Below the pieces are notes generated by a model, which did no database searches, was not told where the DNA came from, and saw only the letters and a program-made list of their open reading frames with translations. From Vreelandella alkaliphila (GTDB lineage Bacteria > Pseudomonadota > Gammaproteobacteria > Pseudomonadales > Halomonadaceae): DNA of 64,000 bases. Location of the stretch: positions 186,001 to 250,000 of the forward strand of contig NZ_JABASV010000006.1 in the NCBI RefSeq assembly GCF_016107625.1, written 5' to 3'. Every line of letters starts with the position of its first letter. The first letter of the stretch is position 1. The position numbers and the translations under genes were made by a program. Below, one piece after another: positions 58,010 to 64,000 of the stretch.

Positions 58010-58681
58010 TTACCCCTCAGTCTGCTGCCTTAGCAACAGTTCAACGCGCCGGTTGGCAGATCTACCTTCCGGTGTTGCGTTACTTTCCATGGGTTGGGTA
58101 TCGGCGTAACCGACTGCCCGCATACGTGAAATAGCAACTCCCTGGCGCTCAAGATGCCGGACCACCGCAATGGCGCGCCCTACCGAGAGATCCCAATTTG
58201 AGGGGAAGCGAGAGGTAGCAATGGGAACATTATCCGTATGCCCTTCTACTGAAATTTGACCCTCAAAGGATGCTAACACTGCCAGAAGGCTTTCTAACAC
58301 ATCTTGCCCCTGGGGCGTTAGTACGGCGTCACCGCTAGGGAAAAGCAAGCTGTCGTCGATACGCAGCGTAACACCTTCTTCACCTTGAGAGACACTAACC
58401 CCTGGGATATTAAGCTCCGTCATTCGCGGCTTTAGCCCGCTGTGACGTGGATGAATACCGGTTGCTAAGCTGGCCAACGGAAGCGAGGTGATAGCACTTG
58501 CAGAACGCATTCTATCGCGATCAAAGGCTTCCCCTCCCCCCGGCGGGGTCAATGCAAGCAGTAAGACAAACAGCGTGATTAACAGCGTTAATACGTCTAA
58601 ATAGCTCGTTAGCCAACCTTCATCGCCCTCCCCTGACACAGTGGGCAATTCCAGTGCGTGCCGTGAATCACGATCTAGCAT
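58010..58681 (-). CDS. Flagellar motor stator protein, MotB/MotD type
   Basis: 223 residues. One N-terminal membrane helix (about 23-44, WLTSYLDVLTLLITLFVLLL) with the conserved ion-carrying Asp in YLDVL, a linker, and an OmpA-like peptidoglycan-binding domain (about 110-220) with VEGHTDNVP and SNWDLSVGRA. It anchors the stator to the cell wall. Follows the MotA-type gene after 4 bases. Shorter than E. coli MotB (308), as in Pseudomonas MotD. Confidence 0.92.
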   Translation of the reverse strand: MLDRDSRHALELPTVSGEGDEGWLTSYLDVLTLLITLFVLLLALTPPGGGEAFDRDRMRSASAITSLPLASLATGIHPRHSGLKPRMTELNIPGVSVSQGEEGVTLRIDDSLLFPSGDAVLTPQGQDVLESLLAVLASFEGQISVEGHTDNVPIATSRFPSNWDLSVGRAIAVVRHLERQGVAISRMRAVGYADTQPMESNATPEGRSANRRVELLLRQQTEG

Positions 58682-58685
58682 AGCG

Positions 58686-59501
58686 CTATCCTTTTGCCGC
58701 AGAACTAACTGTTGGCCGCGGTTTTACAGAGGCATCACGGATCTCGTCATGATAATTAGCCACAAAGGAGTTGAGCGTTTCTTCAATAAAAGAAGGCAGC
58801 CGCCGTTTAGTAATTAGCGAAATGCCCTCCAGCACCATGTTCATGGTGATAAGTCGCTCTTCCGTGCGCCGCTCTAGCTTGACGGCAATCGGTTTGAACA
58901 CCAGGTTGGCGAGCAGAATACCGTAGAACGTTGTCAGCAGAGCCACCGCCATGCGCGGGCCAATAACGTCAAGGTCACCTGCATCCATCACTTCCAGCAT
59001 ATTGACCAGCCCCACCAAGGTGCCAATCATGCCAAACGCGGGCGCATAGGTGGCCATGGTACGAAATATCTGCGCCTCAGCATGCTCCCGCGCCTTTAAT
59101 CGTGCGATTCGCCAGCGCAGCATATCGAAAATTTCGTCCTCTTTCGTGTTAGCAATCACCAGTTGAATCCCGGTGCGCAAAAAGGGGTTACGGGTATGCT
59201 CTAGCTCCTTCTCAACCGCCCTGACATCGCCTTTAAACCACAGCCGTGCCATGGAAACCAGTTCGTTGATATCATCTCGCACATAGGTGTTTTCACGCCG
59301 AAACACCAACCCCACCAGCCGCACCACGCGTAGCACTTCTTTCAGCGGATAACTAATAAAGGTAGCCGCCAAGGTGCCCGTCACCACAATGGCTAGCCCC
59401 GGCAAGTTGATAAAGCTTTCTGGCGACTCTGCAGTAAAAAACAGCACGCTTACCAGCAAAAGCATGCTGGCAAAAATACCGATCAGCGTAGATGGGTTCA
59501 T
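58686..59501 (-). CDS. Flagellar motor stator protein, MotA/PomA type
   Basis: 271 residues, four membrane helices. Segment APAFGMIGTLVGLVNMLEVM and the following VIGPRMAVALLTTFYGILLA are the channel-lining helices of the MotA/PomA family. The resemblance is closest, by eye, to PomA, hinting at sodium drive, which would fit a halophile, but residues alone do not decide this. ATG 59501 is favoured over TTG 59504 because GAGGAG lies six bases before it. Confidence 0.9.
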   Translation of the reverse strand: MNPSTLIGIFASMLLLVSVLFFTAESPESFINLPGLAIVVTGTLAATFISYPLKEVLRVVRLVGLVFRRENTYVRDDINELVSMARLWFKGDVRAVEKELEHTRNPFLRTGIQLVIANTKEDEIFDMLRWRIARLKAREHAEAQIFRTMATYAPAFGMIGTLVGLVNMLEVMDAGDLDVIGPRMAVALLTTFYGILLANLVFKPIAVKLERRTEERLITMNMVLEGISLITKRRLPSFIEETLNSFVANYHDEIRDASVKPRPTVSSAAKG

Positions 59502-59540
59502 CAACGGCTCCTCGCCGGTTATTCGTGATTGATAGTAGCG

Positions 59541-60242
59541 TTAGGTGGTGTCATATAAGCGAGCGCGAAGCCTGCTAATCGCTTGGCTGTGAAGCTGGGA
59601 GACACGGGATTCAGTCACACCCAGCACCGCCCCGACTTCTTTAAGGTTCAGCTCTTCTTGGTAATACAACGCCATCAGTAGTTTTTCACGTTCAGGTAAG
59701 GCATCGATCGCATCAATTAACGACTGACGCTGCTGTTTATCTAACAACTGTTCGAAGGGCAGGTTAGTGGCTTCCTCTTTCGCAGACTCGGCCCCTTCGG
59801 CCACCAGCTCTTCAAAGGGCAACAACTGGCCACTGTTCGTATCGTTGAGCAATTGCTGATACTCACTAAGCGGCATATCCAGGTCACGCGCGATTTCACC
59901 CTCTTCCGGCGGGCGCCCTAACTGCTGCTCAAGACGACGCACCGCATCATCCACAGCTCTGGCAGAGCGGCGTACACTACGCGGCAACCAGTCACGTGTT
60001 CGCAGCTCATCCATCATGGCACCCCGAATACGCTGACTTGCAAACGTGGCGAACGTTGCCCCCTGGGTCGCATCAAAACGCCCTAGTGCCTCTAATAAGC
60101 CCACCATGCCGGCTTGAATAAGATCATCCAACTCAATACTTGCGGGTAGTCTTACCTGCAGCGTTAAGGCCTGACGTCTTACCAGTGGCATGTATTGGGT
60201 TAACAGCTCGCTCTGTTTAATCCTGCCTTGTGCTGTATACAT
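59541..60242 (-). CDS. fliA: Flagellar sigma factor FliA (sigma28)
   Basis: 233 residues. Directs RNA polymerase to late flagellar genes. Region 2 (LDDLIQAGMVGLLEALGRFD and FATFASQRIRGAMMDELR) and region 4 (EREKLLMALYYQEELNLKEV, then TESRVSQLHSQA) are complete. Start ATG 60242 with GTGAGG upstream. Lies between flhE and the stator genes. Confidence 0.95.
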   Translation of the reverse strand: MYTAQGRIKQSELLTQYMPLVRRQALTLQVRLPASIELDDLIQAGMVGLLEALGRFDATQGATFATFASQRIRGAMMDELRTRDWLPRSVRRSARAVDDAVRRLEQQLGRPPEEGEIARDLDMPLSEYQQLLNDTNSGQLLPFEELVAEGAESAKEEATNLPFEQLLDKQQRQSLIDAIDALPEREKLLMALYYQEELNLKEVGAVLGVTESRVSQLHSQAISRLRARLYDTT

Positions 60243-60268
60243 CCTCGTGCCTCACGGCTGAACTCTGT

Positions 60269-60697
60269 TCACTGGTAATTCACAATCACTTGCAGTTCCT
60301 GCACCCGTACCGGGCGCTGGCCTGGCGTCAACGCAAAACGAAAGTACAGCGGCCCACTGACCTGTTTACCGGCTAACGCAGTGGTTGAACCTCGCATAGC
60401 AGTCAAAGGAACACACTGCTCAGGGTGGCATAGCCACGCATTAACCGGCGCATTAACCGGCATTTGAAAACGCCAATGAATACGCTCTATCGCAGCATGC
60501 TCTACCTGCGCCCCTGCCGGTGGTTGAATGGGCTGGCTGCTGACAGCTCGGTCACTCATCGCGACCAGTACGCTAGGCACCTCACTACTCCAACTGCCCG
60601 TAGCGGCATAAACACTCATGGTGATGGCGCTTAGCGCCACCATCAACACGGTTTTGAAGTTATCAACCTTGAAGCTAGCGATCTCAAAATAGTCCAT
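60269..60697 (-). CDS. flhE: Flagellar protein FlhE
   Basis: 142 residues, exported (hydrophobic stretch FKTVLMVALSAITMSVYAAT near residues 14-33). The mature part has the FlhE pattern: a Trp-Arg-Phe segment (HWRFQMP), a Cys pair (WLCHPEQCVPL) and a C-terminal RVQELQVIVNY. In enterobacteria FlhE is a periplasmic flagellar protein linked to proton leak control and follows flhA. Here the start has no ribosome-binding site; its ATG overlaps the stop of a 22-codon frame upstream, suggesting coupled translation. Confidence 0.78.
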   Translation of the reverse strand: MDYFEIASFKVDNFKTVLMVALSAITMSVYAATGSWSSEVPSVLVAMSDRAVSSQPIQPPAGAQVEHAAIERIHWRFQMPVNAPVNAWLCHPEQCVPLTAMRGSTTALAGKQVSGPLYFRFALTPGQRPVRVQELQVIVNYQ

Positions 60698-60765
60698 TAT
60701 GTTAAAACTATGTGCGTAACTATCGTGTTGTAATAACGCTTCTTGAAACCAGCGAGAATAGACAT
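60697..60765 (-). CDS. Candidate 22-residue leader peptide coupled to flhE
   Basis: ATG at 60765 has AAGGA exactly six bases upstream and opens a 22-codon frame (MSILAGFKKRYYNTIVTHIV followed by LT) whose TAA shares one base with the flhE ATG (TAATG). The peptide is basic and hydrophobic. Because flhE itself lacks a ribosome-binding site, this frame could deliver ribosomes to it. Could be a chance frame. Confidence 0.4.
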   Translation of the reverse strand: MSILAGFKKRYYNTIVTHIVLT

Positions 60766-60831
60766 TGTTATTCCTTATAGGGGCGCTTGATAGCCACTGT
60801 TAAAGCACGGCCACATGGCGTCAGGCTAGCG

Positions 60832-61410
60832 TCATCGCGCCAGCAGTAAAAGCTCTATATCCAAGTAATAGCTGGCTGCTTCGCGCAGGTTATCGAGCAG
60901 ACCTCTGCGCGGCAAGTTTGGCTCGTGCAGTGCTAACAGCTGCCTAGGGCCACCGTTCTCCTGCACTTGCCGAAGCGAGCGATACATCTGTGCGAAAGCA
61001 TCGGCATCGCTATTAATCCATAGCGCCCAACGCGGAAAGCGCTCTTTCAGTTGGCCAAGATTAGCGGCATCCGCATTGACGATGTGAATATCCCAATCAT
61101 CCGGGTCGCCAGCCCAACGTCGCCCCAGCACAGACCATTGGGCTAGGCGCCCTTTTACTCTTGCCACCTGCTGATCGCCACCGTTAGGCATACCGATCAC
61201 GATAAGCGGCTTTTGCGGCACCGAGGGCGGTGCAGTGGTTTGCGTTTGGGCAGCAGTTGGCGGCACCGTCAAAGAGTCGGTCATAGCGGTCAGTGACTCA
61301 GCCGTAAGTTCGTCTCCCGTGGGGTCACTTTCAACTGACTCTGCTTGGCGCTGCTGGCGCTGTAAATCTGCCCACTTGCGCAGGCCCGCTGCCTGATCCT
61401 GGGCACTCAT
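60832..61410 (-). CDS. Unknown protein in the flhG position, downstream of flhF
   Basis: 192 residues. Residues 1-65 are polar and low in complexity; residues 66-192 look like an alpha/beta domain starting KPLIVIGMPNGGDQQVARV and containing ALWINSDADAFAQMYRSL. That order resembles the later strands of MinD-like FlhG, but there is no Walker A P-loop. It overlaps flhF by four bases (ATGA), so it is made together with FlhF. No close family recognised. Confidence 0.7.
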   Translation of the reverse strand: MSAQDQAAGLRKWADLQRQQRQAESVESDPTGDELTAESLTAMTDSLTVPPTAAQTQTTAPPSVPQKPLIVIGMPNGGDQQVARVKGRLAQWSVLGRRWAGDPDDWDIHIVNADAANLGQLKERFPRWALWINSDADAFAQMYRSLRQVQENGGPRQLLALHEPNLPRRGLLDNLREAASYYLDIELLLLAR

Positions 61411-63617
61411 ACCAGCCCCTCACGGCTAACGCTGCTGAGTTGACGAATGGCGTCACGGGCCATAAACGCGTGAACAAGCGCATCTAGCATCGCCGTGTCG
61501 CGCCGCTTACGCGTGGTGCCCAATAACCTTAGCAAATCGGAACGCAGTGCTATCGCAGCGTCATCATTGGCGATATCTAAGTGTCCCGCTGCTGCGGCGA
61601 TACCGCTGGCCATCAATAAGCGAACCTCCGTGCTTACTTCGCCATCATCCGCATCTTTCAACTGCTGCCAAGCGCGTTTGGTTAGGCTAGACACCCCTTC
61701 GCTTTGCAGTTGGATAACCAGAAGCGAACGCACATCTGCACCTAATCGGGCAGGCGTTAACCAGTAGCGGCGCGCGATGCGTTTGCCATTTTCTGGATCG
61801 CGAACTTCACCAACCCATGCCAACAGCGGTGTACCAGCGGCGTCCTCTACAGCAATATGGGTATGCCACAGCTGCACTGTTTGCCCACGAAAACGCAGAT
61901 CAGTGTGATCTGTGAGCGGGCTATCTGTGAACAGCTGGCGCAGGACATAACGCTCGCCCTGACAGTATACCCGCTGAGTGGCAGCTACTAGCGTGATCCA
62001 GGTCAAGTGTTGGGCTTCTAGCCACGCTAACGTGGCGGGGTCGGGAAATACGGGGAGCAGATGTACGGCGGCCCCCAGCGTTTCGCCCTGGCGCAGCAGC
62101 CGTGATTGCCAGCCTGCGGGCTGACGGTGCTGTAGGCTGGTTAGCGCTAGCCAACCGCCATCGGCGTCTAGCCCAAGATCGGGCATCGACCAGTCACAGC
62201 CTCGCTCATTACGGCGGGGAGACCATGCCATGCCCAGCCCCTTATCCGCGCAGGGCTCGCTAGCCAGTAGTGCATCCAAGCGTCTGTCTTGCACCACGCC
62301 CGGTAAAGAGGCGATATCCCATACCGACTCTAACGCTGAAAACCCAATAATCCTTTCACGCAGCCGCGTCAGCACAGAGCTGAGGCGGCGCCCTTGCCCC
62401 AGCACGTCTCGCGACCAGCGCGGCAGACTCACCGAGTGAGGCTGCGAAGCGGAGGGCGAAGATCGCCCTTCACGCACTCTTCCCAATGGGGTATTAAGCG
62501 CTTGATCGATCAGCGCAGCAGGGTCCGCAACCGCCATATCTTCTGGAACACGTTGCCCGTACGAACCAAATAACACCCGCAAGCCATGGCGTATGACAAT
62601 ATCTAGCACGGGGGCTAACCGGCCAGCTTCGTCCTGCTTGGTAATAATGCAATCATCTAACTCAGCGCCAGCCGCCCGTGCGGCTTGGCGATAGCGCAAC
62701 ACGACCTCTTCCAATGTTTCAGGCTGGCTAGCTGCATTCAACAGCAGCACTAAGCGGACGGACGCTTGCCCACCCTGCAAATGGGCAATTTGCTCAATCA
62801 CACGCTGGTCACGCTGACTCATACCGACGGTGTCGATAATCACCCACTGTTTACCCTGCAATCGTCCGACCAGCTCATCAATCGGTTGCTCGGCGTCTAA
62901 GGCATACATGGGGGTATCAAGCAGGCGGGCATAAATTCGTAGCTGTTCGTGGGCACCAATACGAAAGCTATCAGTGGTGACAAGGGCCACAGGGCGCGTA
63001 CCGTGGCGCATCACGAAACGTGCTGCTAGTTTCGCAGTGGTGGTGGTTTTCCCCACCCCTGTTGGCCCCACCAGCGCGACAATTCCTGCTTGATCGAAAA
63101 AGCCGGTTTCTTCTTTCAGTACGGGTAACCGCGCCATTAGCTGCCCACGAAGCCACTCCATCGCAAGCGCGCTATCGTCATCCGGCTGAGCCAATGACGT
63201 CGGCAGCGCCGCCAGCACCTCGTTGCTTAGCTCCTCGCTGAAACCAACGCTAAGCAGGTGCTGGCGCAAACGAAAGATAGGGTCGTCAGTGGTGGCAGAG
63301 ACGGGCGCATCGGCAGTTGGCTGCCGCTGGGACAGCAGCTCCCGCATCTCTTGCATCTCGCGCAGCAAGCGTTCACTCATTGCCTGCAGCGGATCTGAAT
63401 CTTGCGCTGAAAAGGCGATTTGGGGAGCTGGGGTAGGTGGAGGTGGCGACGTAGGGGAAGGTTCAAAATGATCGACCGCTTCATCCGCCATCGCCAATAT
63501 TTCAACCCCACCCTCGGTACGGCGATTGGCGACAATTAAAGCGTCATCACCTAATGTTTCGCGCACTTGGCGCATCACATCGCGGCTGTTTGCTCCAACA
63601 AATCGTCTCACGCTCAT
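61407..63617 (-). CDS. flhF: Flagellar biosynthesis GTPase FlhF, extended form
   Basis: 736 residues, against about 380-480 in most species. N-terminal B domain (MSVRRFVGANSRDVMRQVRE), a Pro-rich linker (about 52-67), then the SRP-type NG GTPase: GPTGVGKTTTT at 184-194, TTDSFRIGAHEQL, DTVGM at 262-266 and TKQDEAG at 327-333. The GTPase domain ends near 375. The remaining 360 residues are a C-terminal extension I do not recognise, with several Trp-rich beta-like stretches. FlhF places or counts flagella. It follows flhA after 52 bases. Confidence 0.92.
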   Translation of the reverse strand: MSVRRFVGANSRDVMRQVRETLGDDALIVANRRTEGGVEILAMADEAVDHFEPSPTSPPPPTPAPQIAFSAQDSDPLQAMSERLLREMQEMRELLSQRQPTADAPVSATTDDPIFRLRQHLLSVGFSEELSNEVLAALPTSLAQPDDDSALAMEWLRGQLMARLPVLKEETGFFDQAGIVALVGPTGVGKTTTTAKLAARFVMRHGTRPVALVTTDSFRIGAHEQLRIYARLLDTPMYALDAEQPIDELVGRLQGKQWVIIDTVGMSQRDQRVIEQIAHLQGGQASVRLVLLLNAASQPETLEEVVLRYRQAARAAGAELDDCIITKQDEAGRLAPVLDIVIRHGLRVLFGSYGQRVPEDMAVADPAALIDQALNTPLGRVREGRSSPSASQPHSVSLPRWSRDVLGQGRRLSSVLTRLRERIIGFSALESVWDIASLPGVVQDRRLDALLASEPCADKGLGMAWSPRRNERGCDWSMPDLGLDADGGWLALTSLQHRQPAGWQSRLLRQGETLGAAVHLLPVFPDPATLAWLEAQHLTWITLVAATQRVYCQGERYVLRQLFTDSPLTDHTDLRFRGQTVQLWHTHIAVEDAAGTPLLAWVGEVRDPENGKRIARRYWLTPARLGADVRSLLVIQLQSEGVSSLTKRAWQQLKDADDGEVSTEVRLLMASGIAAAAGHLDIANDDAAIALRSDLLRLLGTTRKRRDTAMLDALVHAFMARDAIRQLSSVSREGLV

Positions 63618-63669
63618 GCTTTACCTGCGCCTCTTCTTGATGGCTTGGAACGGATGTCCTGCGTCAGTC

Positions 63670-64000
63670 TCATCCTCGCCCTCCGACTACCGTAGTGACT
63701 CGTAACGTACGGTCATCCGGTATTTCTGCTTGAGACATCACCACCAAATGACGCACGCGCCGACGTAAGAAACGTGATAGAACAGCACGCAGCGAATGTT
63801 GTACGACCAGCACCGGTGCTTCACCGCTACCTTCATGGCGCTCCAGGGCCTCTTGTGCCTGCGTCATGAGCGTATCAGCAAGCCCGGGCTCCATCGCACC
63901 GTTACCATTCATGGCCTGCATAAGCACTTGCTCTAACTGGGCATCGAGTCCCATCACGTTGAGCGTTTCCTGGCCGGCAAACCACTGCTGGGTAATCGCT
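63670..64000 (-). CDS. flhA: Flagellar biosynthesis protein FlhA, C-terminal end (partial)
   Basis: The last 109 codons of FlhA; the gene continues beyond the window. In-frame residues entering the window read QQWFAGQETLNVMGLDAQLE, matching the cytoplasmic FlhA domain, followed by GEAPVLVVQHSLRAVLSRFL and HLVVMSQAEIPDDRTLRV, the conserved C-terminal subdomain. FlhA is the export-gate component that receives substrates and chaperones. Short possible starts inside this stretch are internal codons. Confidence 0.93.
   Translation of the reverse strand, partial: AITQQWFAGQETLNVMGLDAQLEQVLMQAMNGNGAMEPGLADTLMTQAQEALERHEGSGEAPVLVVQHSLRAVLSRFLRRRVRHLVVMSQAEIPDDRTLRVTTVVGGRG

Overview
This window is chromosomal DNA from a gammaproteobacterium. 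Gene orders (rif and str ribosomal operons back to back, ssb-yajR-uvrA, a split B12-dependent ribonucleotide reductase, flhA-flhF-fliA) and overall protein character point to the Halomonas/Pseudomonas side of the class, most likely Halomonadaceae. This is recognition by eye, not a measured phylogeny. There is no sign of a prophage, insertion sequence, CRISPR array or integron, and almost every base belongs to an intact gene.

Region 1 (1-14950, all minus strand) is the core gene-expression block. In transcription order it runs tRNA-Tyr, tRNA-Gly, tRNA-Thr, then tRNA-Trp, secE, nusG, rplK, rplA, rplJ, rplL, rpoB, rpoC, and finally rpsL, rpsG and fusA (cut by the window edge). Promoters can be read in front of tRNA-Tyr, tRNA-Trp and rpsL. 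The tufB gene that usually lies between tRNA-Thr and tRNA-Trp is absent. Region 2 (15089-18898) holds coaX and birA (minus) divergent from typA/bipA (plus).

Region 3 (19207-25940) is nutrient uptake: an NSS sodium symporter and a five-gene LivGFHM-type ABC importer whose binding protein is convergent. Region 4 (26041-31126) has a small membrane protein, a TlpA-type thioredoxin fused to an Lgt-like membrane module, rapA, and a TIGR01777 epimerase.

Region 5 (31303-40262, plus strand) is the most interesting part. It comprises a renalase-like flavoenzyme, a MerR/LitR-type regulator, photolyase, an NTF2-like protein, an SDR, a flavin amine-oxidase-like protein, DUF1365, a cyclopropane-synthase-type methyltransferase and DUF2878, mostly in 4-base stop/start overlaps. 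This resembles light and singlet-oxygen response clusters that repair DNA and modify membrane fatty acids. The regulator lacks the expected B12-binding residues, so how light would be sensed is open. TGTAC repeats lie over its promoter.

Region 6 (40291-52078) contains a PAS-GGDEF-EAL protein, fabA-fabB, plsC with an RmlD-like partner, ssb, yajR, uvrA and a Crp/Fnr regulator preceded by a tandem 16-base repeat. Region 7 (52206-55937) contains the split class II ribonucleotide reductase nrdJa-nrdJb with paired NrdR-type boxes upstream, plus a small exported protein. Region 8 (55947-64000, minus strand) is a flagellar operon: flhA (partial), an unusually long flhF, an unknown gene in the flhG position, a possible leader peptide, flhE, fliA, two motor stator genes, and a phytochrome-like GGDEF protein whose bilin pocket looks degenerate.
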